A stretch of 64,000 bases of DNA from CAYWBU01 sp942491525 (GTDB taxonomy: Bacteria > Desulfobacterota > Desulfomonilia > UBA1062), in the NCBI GenBank assembly GCA_942491525.1, contig CALOBW010000033.1, forward strand, positions 186,001 through 250,000, written 5' to 3'. Position 1 is the first letter of the stretch; every line of letters begins with the position of its first letter. Positions 16,955 through 25,045 of this stretch are shown here, one piece after another. The position numbers and the translations under genes are program-made. The notes beneath the pieces are model-generated. The model saw only the letters and a program-made list of their open reading frames with translations, had not been told where the DNA came from and did no database searches.

Positions 16955-17725
16955 ATGCCTAGCAAGGAACGTGTAATTAGCCTCAGATTGAGGCCCATAA
17001 CCAAAGCAGTACAGCGTTACGTGTGGCTACTCAACCATCCCTCTGCCACAGTTCGTACACTGAGTCTGCTAATCTTTGCAATCATCACCTTCAGCTCGGC
17101 GATCTTCTTTTTTGAGATAATCGACCCCTATCCACTCAAAGACTGGGTCTATCTGCGCCTGACCCTAGCCGACCTGGGGCCGCTGGGAGCCCTGATCTAC
17201 ATCCTCATGCTGGCCATTATCCCGCTCTTTTCGCCACTGAGTCTTTTCATTGTTACCGGATCCGCTGCATTCGGCCCCATTCTGGGCATACTGCTCTCCT
17301 ACATCGGCACCCTGATAAATGCTAATCTGGCCTTCCTCTTGGTCAAGGGACTGGCTGTGGGTGACTTCTGGAGCGACAATCCAAAACTTAAAAAATATAT
17401 GGAGGCCATTAACCGCCGCGGCTACATCATCGTACTACTGCTGCAGCTGGCCACCATCTTCCCCTTCACCTTGATCAACGCCGCAGCCGCAGCCGCCGGC
17501 ATCAAATGGCACGATTTCATGAAAGCCACCGCCGTGGGGGTATGGCCCTGCGTGATCATCTACTCGATCCTGGGCGACAATCTGGTGGCCCAGACAGTCT
17601 CACCCCAGATCTACTTCAGCGGCCTCTGCGTGGTGGCCGCAACCCTGCTGATGCTCTCGATCCGCAAACGCAAATCCAAGGCGGTCCTCAAAAACGGCCC
17701 TGAGTCGATCGACAAACCAGCCTAA
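16955..17725 (+). CDS. TVP38/TMEM64 (DedA-like) membrane protein
   Basis: A 256-aa inner-membrane protein with an N-terminal basic stretch and about five to six hydrophobic segments. The central part (FSPLSLFIVTGSAAFGPILG, LLLQLATIFPFTLINAAAAAAGI) is the TVP38/VTT domain with its re-entrant loops. Relatives are implicated in lipid or anionic-lipid scrambling, but the substrate here is unknown. The start is set at ATG 16955, the first in frame after the promoter. The last 126 bases overlap the convergent LipM/LplA gene, one of the longest overlaps in the window. Confidence 0.75.
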   Translation: MPSKERVISLRLRPITKAVQRYVWLLNHPSATVRTLSLLIFAIITFSSAIFFFEIIDPYPLKDWVYLRLTLADLGPLGALIYILMLAIIPLFSPLSLFIVTGSAAFGPILGILLSYIGTLINANLAFLLVKGLAVGDFWSDNPKLKKYMEAINRRGYIIVLLLQLATIFPFTLINAAAAAAGIKWHDFMKATAVGVWPCVIIYSILGDNLVAQTVSPQIYFSGLCVVAATLLMLSIRKRKSKAVLKNGPESIDKPA

Positions 17726-18325
17726 ATCAAACTCAGGGTTAATCTCCAGCAGACCGCGATATTTTGAGCAGGCTTTCACACCAAAGACCCGTTCCACCAT
17801 CTCGTAATTGACAGTTAGCGGAATGACCCCCTGCTGAAGGAAGTAGCCTCTGGAGCGCATCTGGGCGGCACCCATGACCTTCAGGCCATCCACGACCAAC
17901 TCCTTCTCGGCACTGCGATCAAAACAGACCGGCGAAAATGAAGCCTTCTTGTCGGCCAGACAGACCGGAATGCCGCTCAGGCGCAGCGCCTCGGCAAAGA
18001 GCTCAGCTATGGCAGCATAGCTCGACACAATATCATGACCAAGACAACCATCCAGAGGGGCCGCAACGCAGTAGGTTAAATCATCAGCGTGCAGCACCGT
18101 GCCGCCGCCGGTGGGCCGGGAAAACTTACCGATCCGCAGTTCCGGGTCATGGCAGAGATAGTCCTTCTGATTGTAACCCAGAGTCAGAGCCGGCTCGCTC
18201 CAGTTATAGAGACGCAAAAGACCGGGAACATCACCAGAGCTGACACTCTGAAAACACTCCCGGTCAATATTCATATTCTGGTTCGACGGCACACGACCGT
18301 CATAGATGAACTGCCAGTTGATCAT
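17600..18325 (-). CDS. LipM/LplA-family lipoyl or octanoyl transferase
   Basis: A 241-aa member of the biotin/lipoate protein ligase fold: RPTGGGTVLH with the following DDLTYCVA, then VDGLKVMGAAQMRSRGYFL and a nearby QQGVIPL. A cysteine in PVCFDRSAEKELVVDG sits where LipM octanoyltransferases have their catalytic Cys, so I favour octanoyl transfer over ATP-dependent lipoate ligation; biotin ligase is less likely. It overlaps accB by four bases and is the last gene of the aro operon. The C-terminal 40 or so codons lie within the overlap with the TVP38-type gene. Confidence 0.75.
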   Translation of the reverse strand: MINWQFIYDGRVPSNQNMNIDRECFQSVSSGDVPGLLRLYNWSEPALTLGYNQKDYLCHDPELRIGKFSRPTGGGTVLHADDLTYCVAAPLDGCLGHDIVSSYAAIAELFAEALRLSGIPVCLADKKASFSPVCFDRSAEKELVVDGLKVMGAAQMRSRGYFLQQGVIPLTVNYEMVERVFGVKACSKYRGLLEINPEFDLGWFVDRLRAVFEDRLGFAFADREHQQGCGHHAEAAEVDLG

Positions 18326-18738
18326 GCCTCTTCGATAATAAAGAGGTGATCTCCGTAGCCTACCTTTTCACCATCCGGCTTCAAAATGGCAGTCACCACA
18401 CCGTCGACATGGGACTCAATCTCATTCATCAGTTTCATGGCTTCAATAATGCAAAGGCACTGACCTTTGCTGACCCGGTCGCCCACCTGCACAAATGGCT
18501 GACTCTCGGTCGAAGGCGCCCGGTAGAATGTCCCCACCAGCGGCGATGTCACCGTGACTGTCGGACGATCCTTGGGCTGCTCAACCTCGGCCGGCTTGGC
18601 GGTCTCAGCAGCCGCTGCCGCAGGAGCTTGGCGGGCAGCCCCCCTGACGATATGCACACGATCGGCTGTCCACTCAATCTCAACAATATCCGTATCTTTG
18701 ATTAGTGCGATCAGATCTTTGACAGTCTTAATGTTCAT
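18322..18738 (-). CDS. accB: acetyl-CoA carboxylase biotin carboxyl carrier protein
   Basis: A 138-aa protein. The N-terminal helix region (TVKDLIALIKDTDIVEIEW) is followed by an Ala/Pro-rich linker (about 35-60) and a biotinyl domain with the EAMKLMNEIE motif, whose Lys carries biotin. It shuttles CO2 between AccC and AccA/AccD. The start overlaps the efp stop by one base. accC, which normally follows accB, is absent; a LipM/LplA-family gene takes its place, overlapping by four bases. Confidence 0.95.
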   Translation of the reverse strand: MNIKTVKDLIALIKDTDIVEIEWTADRVHIVRGAARQAPAAAAAETAKPAEVEQPKDRPTVTVTSPLVGTFYRAPSTESQPFVQVGDRVSKGQCLCIIEAMKLMNEIESHVDGVVTAILKPDGEKVGYGDHLFIIEEA

Positions 18739-19301
18739 CAGCTGACGCGCTCCATATACTCACCGGTACGGGTGTCAACCCTGACAACCTCGCCCTCTGA
18801 GATAAAGAGCGGCACCTGGACAACCACGCCGGTCTCAAGTTTGGCCGGCTTGGAACCACCGGACGCGGTATTGCCCTTGACGCCGGGATCGGTCTCGGCC
18901 ACGACCAGCTCCATGAACATCGGAATCTCGATACCGATGGGTTTGCCGTTATGGAAGAGAATCTTAACTTCCATATTCTCCTTCATGTAGCCGTCGGCAT
19001 CGCTGCACTGATCAGGAGTCAGGCTCATCTGCTCAAAGGTCTCGCTGTCCATGAAACAGTAGTCGCTGCCGTCATTGTAGAGGTACTGCATGGTGCGCTC
19101 ATCCAGGTCGGGCTTGTCAACCTTCTCGCCTGAGCGGAAAGTTTTATCAAGCACATTGCCTGAAATCAGCGATTTGATCTTGGTTCTAACAAACGCACCA
19201 CCCTTGCCGGGCTTAACGTGCTGAAAATCGACTATGATGAAGGGCTCTCCAGACATCTCAATCTTAAGACCCTTTCTGAATTGTGCGGTTGAATACTGCA
19301 T
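18738..19301 (-). CDS. efp: translation elongation factor P
   Basis: A 187-aa protein with the three beta-barrel domains of EF-P, which relieves ribosome stalling at proline runs. The modification loop is HVKPGKGGAFVRTK, with a Lys at the tip (about residue 33), so a lysine-type modification (EpmA-like) or none is expected, not arginine rhamnosylation. The C-terminal domain (TGVVVQVPLFISEGEVVRVD) is normal. I chose the ATG at 19301, five bases after GAGGGAG, rather than the GTG at 19307, which touches the ribosome-binding site. It starts ten bases after pepQ. Confidence 0.95.
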   Translation of the reverse strand: MQYSTAQFRKGLKIEMSGEPFIIVDFQHVKPGKGGAFVRTKIKSLISGNVLDKTFRSGEKVDKPDLDERTMQYLYNDGSDYCFMDSETFEQMSLTPDQCSDADGYMKENMEVKILFHNGKPIGIEIPMFMELVVAETDPGVKGNTASGGSKPAKLETGVVVQVPLFISEGEVVRVDTRTGEYMERVS

Positions 19302-19311
19302 TAACACTCCC

Positions 19312-20373
19312 TCAATTAATTATTCGAATAGAACTCTTATCAATTTTAGTTATCGACTGGCAAGAATTATCTGTCACAACAAGGGTATCTTCGATACGAA
19401 TACCATATTTTTCGGCCAGATAGATGCCAGGCTCAACGGTTACAACCATGCCTTGACGCAGGACATCACTGCTGGTGGGCGACAGGGTCGGCATCTCGTG
19501 CACATTTAGCCCGACGCCATGTCCCAGGCCGTGACCAAAAAACTTGGCCAGACCGGCACTCTCCAAATGACCGCGGGCCTGTCTGTCGACCTCGGCAGAG
19601 ACTGCACCGGGCTTCAATGCAGCAATGGCCTTCTGCTGGGCCTCATAGACCAGCTTATAGTAATCGACAAATTCAGCAGGAGGCTCACCGGTCCACATGG
19701 TAACTGTCTGATCCGAGGCATAGCCCATATAGACGCAGCCAAAATCAATCAACAGCGCCTCATCCCTGCCGATGAGCCTGTCAGAGGCGACACCGTGAGG
19801 CATGGCAGCCCGCGGACCGGAGGCCACTATCAGATCAAATGAGACCGCTGAAGCGCCCAACCTGCGCATCTTGCATTCAAGATCAAAGGCCACATCGCAC
19901 TCGCGGCGGCCAACCACCCCCCGGCCAAGAACATCATCAAGGGCAACCTCGGAGATGCGCGCCGCCTCGTTCATCAGCTCGATCTCGGCCGAGTCCTTGG
20001 CGACCCGAAGATATTTGAGCTGCGAGCCCAGCGGGGTAAGCTCAATCCCCTTGTAGAGGTTCTTGATCTTCATATAGGTGTCAAGATCCATGACATTGGA
20101 TTCGACCCCCAGAGTGGCAATCTCAAGATTTTGCATCTTCAAGAAGATATCCTGCCAGCGCTCCCTGACCTCAATCACCTGACAGTCGGTCTGATCAAGG
20201 GCCTGGGTTGTATAGCGCGAATCCACAAAGAGGATGGCCCGGCCCCGGCTGACAACCAGGGCTGACTCCGTACCGGTGAAACCGGAGAGATAGCGGATAT
20301 TGAGCCGGTCTGTAAAGAGAATGGCGTCCAACCCCTTGAGGCAGCCCCGGGCGGCCGCGATTCGCTCCATCAT
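19312..20373 (-). CDS. pepQ: Xaa-Pro aminopeptidase family M24 peptidase
   Basis: A 353-aa creatinase/prolidase-fold protein with a smaller N-terminal domain (about 1-125) and a pita-bread catalytic domain. Metal ligands are visible in LLIDFGCVYMGYASDQTVTM, GLGHGVGLNVHE and VVTVEPGIYL followed by GIRIEDTLVV. It removes N-terminal residues before proline, probably in the cytoplasm, since there is no signal peptide. The ATG overlaps the aroQ stop (ATGA). The position between aroQ and efp is a conserved arrangement in several Gram-negative and Gram-positive groups. Confidence 0.92.
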   Translation of the reverse strand: MMERIAAARGCLKGLDAILFTDRLNIRYLSGFTGTESALVVSRGRAILFVDSRYTTQALDQTDCQVIEVRERWQDIFLKMQNLEIATLGVESNVMDLDTYMKIKNLYKGIELTPLGSQLKYLRVAKDSAEIELMNEAARISEVALDDVLGRGVVGRRECDVAFDLECKMRRLGASAVSFDLIVASGPRAAMPHGVASDRLIGRDEALLIDFGCVYMGYASDQTVTMWTGEPPAEFVDYYKLVYEAQQKAIAALKPGAVSAEVDRQARGHLESAGLAKFFGHGLGHGVGLNVHEMPTLSPTSSDVLRQGMVVTVEPGIYLAEKYGIRIEDTLVVTDNSCQSITKIDKSSIRIIN

Positions 20374-20798
20374 CGCTGCACCAGCGCTTCCAGCCCCATC
20401 AGATAGCCCTCGGGTCCATGGCCGGCAAAGGTTTTATAAGCAATATCCGAGTAAAAATTGACTTGACGAAAATCTTCGCGGGACTTCACGTCACTGATAT
20501 GAATCTCAACAAAGGGCAGACTGACTGCCAAGAGCGCGTCCCGGATGGCGACCGAGGTATGCGTGTAGGCCGCCGGGTTGATCAGGATGGCGTCAACACT
20601 TTCATCGGCTGCAGCCTGCACCCGATCCACAATGGATCCCTCATGGTTTGACTGAAAGAAGGCAACCTCAACATTCAGCTCTGAAGCCCGCCGGGAGATC
20701 ATATCCTCAATCCCGCTGAGCGTCATATCACCATAGACCGAGACCTCGCGCCGGCCGAGCATATTCAGATTGGGTCCGTTGATCACCAGAATCTTCAT
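20370..20798 (-). CDS. aroQ: 3-dehydroquinate dehydratase, type II
   Basis: A 142-aa enzyme of the shikimate pathway that dehydrates 3-dehydroquinate to 3-dehydroshikimate; type II enzymes are dodecamers. Signature VINGPNLNMLGRREVSVYG with its catalytic Tyr, then INPAAYTHTSVAIRDAL and VEIHISDVKSREDFR with the catalytic His. The length is standard. It overlaps the TPR gene and pepQ by four bases each. Confidence 0.96.
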   Translation of the reverse strand: MKILVINGPNLNMLGRREVSVYGDMTLSGIEDMISRRASELNVEVAFFQSNHEGSIVDRVQAAADESVDAILINPAAYTHTSVAIRDALLAVSLPFVEIHISDVKSREDFRQVNFYSDIAYKTFAGHGPEGYLMGLEALVQR

Positions 20799-21307
20799 CC
20801 GCGCAACCTCTCCAGCCAGGACTCCAAAGTCTTGACTATGTACATATCCTGAGTCTTGACCGCCTGAACCTTAAGCGACTCGTCGGCGCCATCCCTGATG
20901 GCCTTGGCGAAGATATCAAGAGCCTGCTCATAATGCCCCTGCTGCGCATAGATCATGCCCAGTTCCGGCGTACCCTCACTGACAAACTCATCAACCTCCT
21001 GGGCCTCATCAAAGAGATCCAGAGCGTCATCATCATCGGGATAGAAGGCCAGATAGCGCTCAACCGAGCGGCGGGCACCGTTAGGATCACCCAGCTCCTG
21101 GCGCAGCTTGGCCAGCGAAAAGAGCCCCTTGGCCAGAACCTCCAGCTCATCTTCCAGTGAAGCCAGCACATCAAGGGCTTCACGCTTGCGCCCGAGCTTA
21201 TAGAGCGAGATCCCCAGCATCAGGCGATCCTCCTGACTGACAAGCTCGCTACGTTTACCGACTACCTCAAGGTAGTCGCCGCTTTCAAAGCAGCTCTTTA
21301 TATCCAT
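20795..21307 (-). CDS. TPR-repeat protein
   Basis: About 170 aa, starting MDIKSCFESGDY, made of helix pairs with the TPR spacing (for example LFSLAKLRQELGDPNGARRS and GMIYAQQGHYEQALDIFAKA). It probably serves as a protein-interaction scaffold; the partner is unknown. I chose the ATG at 21307, seven bases after GAGG, over a longer frame from 21382 that would lie inside aroKB. It sits between aroKB and aroQ with overlaps on both sides. There is no signal peptide, so it is cytoplasmic. Confidence 0.7.
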   Translation of the reverse strand: MDIKSCFESGDYLEVVGKRSELVSQEDRLMLGISLYKLGRKREALDVLASLEDELEVLAKGLFSLAKLRQELGDPNGARRSVERYLAFYPDDDDALDLFDEAQEVDEFVSEGTPELGMIYAQQGHYEQALDIFAKAIRDGADESLKVQAVKTQDMYIVKTLESWLERLRG

Positions 21308-22838
21308 CGCTAAACCTCGTGTACGCCTCAAGCAACTCACCACTGGTGATATTTCGATCAAAGGCTGATCCCACCCCGTCACTCAGGATAAAGTGGATGC
21401 CGGCCGCACTGCTCTTTTTATCCAACGCCATGGCATCTGCCAGCACCGCCGGCCCCGGCAGCTCCAGGCTTGCCGGGATCATCTCCAGGCGCCTGATTAG
21501 TCCGATTATACGGATCATCTCTTTTTTAGCAAGCAGGCCAAGGTCACACGAGAGCCAGGTGGCAAAAAGCATCCCCACTGCAACCCCCAGACCGTGATGA
21601 ATCTTATAGTCAAAAGATTTCTCTACCGCATGCCCCAAGGTGTGGCCGAAATTAAGAATACGTCTGAGGCCGCCCTCCTTCTCATCACGGGCCACAACAT
21701 AGGCCTTGTCGAGAGAACAGAGCCGCACCAGTCTGGCATAGTCATAGTTTTGATGCTGCTCGAGATACTCCATCAGCGGCCTATCCATGATGATGCCGTA
21801 CTTGACGATCTCAGCCATGGACCCGGCGAACTCGGCCCTACCGAGACTCTGCAGAAAATCAACATCACTTAGCACCAGCAGGGGCTGATGGAAGCTGCCC
21901 ACCAGATTCTTGCCGCGGGCCGTATTGATGGCGGTCTTACCGCCGATGCTGGAGTCAACCTGAGCCAACAGGGTGGTCGGCACCTGCACAACCGGGATGC
22001 CGCGCATGAAGACGCTGGCTGCAAAACCGGCCAGATCACCGGTGACGCCGCCACCGATGGCCACCACAACCCAGTTGCGGTTCATTTTCTCGGCCAGCAT
22101 GCGGTCTAGCACCTGCTCCAGGAAGGCGTATGATTTTGAGGCCTCGCCGCTGGGAACGACCATCTCAACCTGTCGCAGCCCATCAAGGGCAGCATCTATC
22201 CTTGACGAGTGCAGCCGCTTGACATTTTCATCCACCAGCACGAAGAGTCCGTCCGGCTGACTATGACGCGCGATCAGCTCAGCAATGCGGTCTATCTTTG
22301 CAATATAGACCGGATAGGGCTTGTCGCCGGTCAAAACCGGCACCGGCATATCCAAAGCGCCGCAGCGCTGCATAACCAGTTCGACAACAGCATCGTGCTC
22401 AAGCCCGTCGGTATCGATGATAAAATCGCAGTCCGCATAAGCCGACTGCCTGGACTCAAACAGCTGCTGGGCGTCGTCCCTCCAATTGGGCCGGCCAGAG
22501 TCGGCCGGAACTCTTGCCTTGAGCGTTTCAAACTCAGCCCGCAGATAGACTGTATAGCCCGACGCCTTCATCAGCCGCCGATTTGCCGGATCGACGGGCA
22601 GACCACCGCCGGTGGCGACTACGGCCTCTTCACCGGCCAGCACCAGCTCTCTGAGGCTCTGACGTTCAAGATAGCGAAAGGCCTCCTCGCCGGCCGCCTG
22701 GAAAATCTCCGGTATGGAGCTGCCGGCACGTTTGCAGATCTCACTGTCCAGATCAACAAACGGCAGATCCATGGCACGGGCCAGCCGGCGTCCGACTGTG
22801 GATTTGCCGGATCCCATGAAGCCGGTCAGGTAGATCAT
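21285..22838 (-). CDS. aroKB: bifunctional shikimate kinase / 3-dehydroquinate synthase
   Basis: A 517-aa fusion. Residues 1-160 are shikimate kinase: MIYLTGFMGSGKSTVGRRL, DLDSEICKRAG, and VVATGGGLPVD. Residues about 165-517 are 3-dehydroquinate synthase: VVAIGGGVTGDLAGFAASVF, VPTTLLAQVDSSIGGKTAIN and NFGHTLGHAVE with the metal-binding His. The enzyme therefore covers two separate steps of the same pathway, in the order kinase then synthase. It overlaps aroC by four bases and the TPR gene by 23. Separate aroK and aroB are usual in Proteobacteria; fused forms are known elsewhere. Confidence 0.95.
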   Translation of the reverse strand: MIYLTGFMGSGKSTVGRRLARAMDLPFVDLDSEICKRAGSSIPEIFQAAGEEAFRYLERQSLRELVLAGEEAVVATGGGLPVDPANRRLMKASGYTVYLRAEFETLKARVPADSGRPNWRDDAQQLFESRQSAYADCDFIIDTDGLEHDAVVELVMQRCGALDMPVPVLTGDKPYPVYIAKIDRIAELIARHSQPDGLFVLVDENVKRLHSSRIDAALDGLRQVEMVVPSGEASKSYAFLEQVLDRMLAEKMNRNWVVVAIGGGVTGDLAGFAASVFMRGIPVVQVPTTLLAQVDSSIGGKTAINTARGKNLVGSFHQPLLVLSDVDFLQSLGRAEFAGSMAEIVKYGIIMDRPLMEYLEQHQNYDYARLVRLCSLDKAYVVARDEKEGGLRRILNFGHTLGHAVEKSFDYKIHHGLGVAVGMLFATWLSCDLGLLAKKEMIRIIGLIRRLEMIPASLELPGPAVLADAMALDKKSSAAGIHFILSDGVGSAFDRNITSGELLEAYTRFSDGYKELL

Positions 22839-23968
22839 AGGGACTCCCAGTAGCGCCGCTGGGATTCAAAGGCCTCCTTCAAGGCATCCATGTTGGCCGA
22901 CGGGAAATTTTCAAGAATCACCGAACAGACCGCAATGATCAGCATGGCTTCACCGACCACGCTGGCCGCAGGCACGGCGCAGTAGTCGGAGCGTTCATAG
23001 TCGGCATGCACGGCGGATCCGTCACGGATATCAATTGTACCCAGGCCCCTCTTGAGGGTCGGGATGGGTTTCATGGTACAGGTCAGCACGATATCCTCAC
23101 CATTGCTGATGCCGCCTTCGACACCGCCGGCATTGTTTGTCGTATGCGCCTTGGGGCTGGTGGCCTCAATCTCATCATGCACCCTGGAACCGGGCAGGAT
23201 GCCGCAGTCGATGCCCATGCCGGACTGGACGGCCTTGATGGCCGGGATCGACATCAGATGGGCGGCGATGGCCGTATCCAGGCGCTGATCCCACTGGGTG
23301 CAGCTGCCGATGCCGGCCGGCATACCGGTCAAGACAACCTTGAACTCGCCGCCGATGGTGTCGCCATCCTCCATGATGCGGTCAATCTCGGCCTCCATGG
23401 CTTTTGATGCCTCGGCATCGGGGCAGAAAACACTGGAGGCGTCACGCTTCTCGATATCAAATGGTCCATCAAATGCAACCTGGCCGATGCGACTGACCCA
23501 GGAGTGCGCCTCAAGGCCGAGCTCATGGAGCAGAGAGCGCAGAATGCCGCCGGCCGCCACCCTGCCGGCTGTTTCGCGGGCACTGGAGCGCTCGAGCACA
23601 TTTCTTAAATCCTGATGTTTGAAACGCGCCGCCCCTGGCAGATCAGCATGACCCGGCCGCGGCGTATAGAGCTCCTTGCCGGGCTTGATACTCCAAGGAT
23701 CCATCAGCTCCTGCCAATTTTCAAAATCACGATTCCAGACCGCACCGACAACCGGCGAGCCCAGGGTCTTGCCGCCCCGGATACCGCTCATGACGTCAAT
23801 CTGATCCCTCTCTATCTTCATGCGGCCGCCACGGCCGTAACCCATCTGACGGCGGGCCAGATCACGGTCAATCAGCTCCCGGCTGACCGCAAGTCCGGCG
23901 GGCAGCCCGTCGATAAATGTAAACACGCCTCTGCCATGCGACTCACCGGCAGTATAGAACTTAAGCAT
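22835..23968 (-). CDS. aroC: chorismate synthase
   Basis: A 377-aa FMN-dependent enzyme, the last step of the shikimate pathway. Signature GESHGRGVFTFIDGLPAG at the N-terminus, RGGKTLGSPVVGAVWN, ARETAGRVAAG, and RDGSAVHADYERSDYCAVPA near the end. I chose the ATG at 23968, with GGAGGAGTG before it, over the 31-codon longer frame starting at 24061. It heads the eight-gene minus-strand operon (aroC, aroKB, TPR gene, aroQ, pepQ, efp, accB, lipM-like). Confidence 0.96.
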   Translation of the reverse strand: MLKFYTAGESHGRGVFTFIDGLPAGLAVSRELIDRDLARRQMGYGRGGRMKIERDQIDVMSGIRGGKTLGSPVVGAVWNRDFENWQELMDPWSIKPGKELYTPRPGHADLPGAARFKHQDLRNVLERSSARETAGRVAAGGILRSLLHELGLEAHSWVSRIGQVAFDGPFDIEKRDASSVFCPDAEASKAMEAEIDRIMEDGDTIGGEFKVVLTGMPAGIGSCTQWDQRLDTAIAAHLMSIPAIKAVQSGMGIDCGILPGSRVHDEIEATSPKAHTTNNAGGVEGGISNGEDIVLTCTMKPIPTLKRGLGTIDIRDGSAVHADYERSDYCAVPAASVVGEAMLIIAVCSVILENFPSANMDALKEAFESQRRYWESL

Positions 23969-24079
23969 CACTCCTCCACGTATATCAGTTGGGTGGAAAG
24001 GTAGCATACAACCCATTAACAAGACAAGTCTGCTCTGATACGGAGAAACTGCAGAGTTCACCGCACCTAACTTTTATAC

Positions 24080-24108
24080 TTGACGACTCAGTCGATTAAT
24101 CCTATTGA
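24080..24108 (+). promoter_or_regulatory. predicted promoter of the Cys-rich/crcB/DUF190 operon
   Basis: TTGACG (24080-24085), 17 bases, TATTGA (24103-24108). Transcription would start near 24115, 13 bases before the ATG at 24128. The spacer region includes the short palindrome CGACT-C-AGTCG. Confidence 0.55.
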
Positions 24109-24127
24109 AAGTATGAAAGGATCTGAC

Positions 24128-24313
24128 ATGAGCGAAGCCATCACTCTGATCATTGTATTAACGGCCATCCTCTACCTGGCGCGTCTGGGCCAGCAGAAGA
24201 TGCGCAATATCGACAATCAGGCCTGCGACGGCTGCCCGTCCAAAAGCAGCTGCCTCAGCGGCAACTGCGAACTGCCGGCCTACTGCCATATTGAACCACC
24301 GAGCAAACACTAG
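24128..24313 (+). CDS. small Cys-rich membrane protein (FeoB-associated type)
   Basis: A 61-aa protein: one membrane helix (about 4-17, ITLIIVLTAILYLA), then a basic linker and a cysteine cluster (CDGCPSKSSCLSGNC, and one more Cys). This layout is that of FeoB-associated Cys-rich membrane proteins, usually encoded beside feoB; here feoB is 16 kb away. The ATG at 24128 follows AAAGGA; longer in-frame starts overlap the -35 element at 24080. The cysteines could bind Fe-S or a metal. The function is not known. Confidence 0.55.
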   Translation: MSEAITLIIVLTAILYLARLGQQKMRNIDNQACDGCPSKSSCLSGNCELPAYCHIEPPSKH

Positions 24314-24323
24314 GAGCTAGCAA

Positions 24324-24704
24324 TTGTTATCTAAAATTCTATATGTCGGCGCCGGCGGTTTTATCGGTTCCAGCCTGCGCTTCCTGACCAGTACAGCATC
24401 CCAGCAACTCTTCCCGCGCCTCAACTTCCCGCTCGGAACCCTGCTGGTCAATACACTGGGATGTTTTGCCATCGGACTGCTGCTGACCCTGGCCCATAGC
24501 CGCCAGCTCTTCTCGCCTGAGCTGCGCATGTTTATCTTTGTGGGCATCCTGGGCGGCTTCACAACATTTTCAACTTTCGGTTACGAATCATTTGCCATGC
24601 TGGTGGACCGCCAGCCGCATCTGTTTATTTTAAATATCGGCCTCAACCTGATTCTGGGCCTGCTGGCCGTCTGGGGCGGCATGCTGCTGGCCCGTTTCAT
24701 CTAG
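24324..24704 (+). CDS. crcB: fluoride ion channel CrcB/FluC
   Basis: A 126-aa, four-helix membrane protein. The motifs GAGGFIGSSLRFLTS, LGTLLVNTLGCFAIGLLL and VGILGGFTTFSTFGYE are those of FluC dimers, which release fluoride from the cell. The start is TTG at 24324, eight bases after GGAG; no ATG is near. It follows the Cys-rich gene by ten bases. A fluoride riboswitch is not visible upstream. Confidence 0.9.
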   Translation: MLSKILYVGAGGFIGSSLRFLTSTASQQLFPRLNFPLGTLLVNTLGCFAIGLLLTLAHSRQLFSPELRMFIFVGILGGFTTFSTFGYESFAMLVDRQPHLFILNIGLNLILGLLAVWGGMLLARFI

Positions 24705-24712
24705 GAGGGAAA

Positions 24713-25045
24713 ATGGAACAGTGCAATGACGGAACCCTGTTGAAAATCTATATCGGCGAGAGCGACCGCCACGAGGGTCAGCCACTTTACGAATGGATCC
24801 TGCAGGAGGCCCGCCGCCGCAACCTGGCCGGTGCAACCGTTATCAGGGGCCTGGCCGGTTTCGGAGCCAAAAGCATGATCCACACATCCAAGATTCTGAG
24901 CCTCTCCCAGGACCTACCCATCATGATCGAAATCGTCGACCGCAAAGAGCGGATCGACTCATTCCTGCCACTGCTCAAGGATGTCATCAAGGATGGCCTG
25001 GTAACCGAGGAGAACATCAAAATTCACCTTTACCGCAGCTCCTGA
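24713..25045 (+). CDS. DUF190 protein
   Basis: A 110-aa protein of the DUF190 family (GESDRHEGQPLYEWILQEAR, GLAGFGAKSMIHTSK), which has a ferredoxin-like, PII-related fold and is often encoded beside crcB. AGGAGG precedes the ATG by four bases, directly after the crcB stop. It may regulate the channel or another partner, but this is not established. The last 29 bases overlap the convergent recD2 gene. Confidence 0.85.
   Translation: MEQCNDGTLLKIYIGESDRHEGQPLYEWILQEARRRNLAGATVIRGLAGFGAKSMIHTSKILSLSQDLPIMIEIVDRKERIDSFLPLLKDVIKDGLVTEENIKIHLYRSS

Noticed and set aside
24061..24127. fluoride riboswitch before the crcB operon
   Set aside because: The predicted leader is only about 13 bases long and none of the conserved motif bases are seen.
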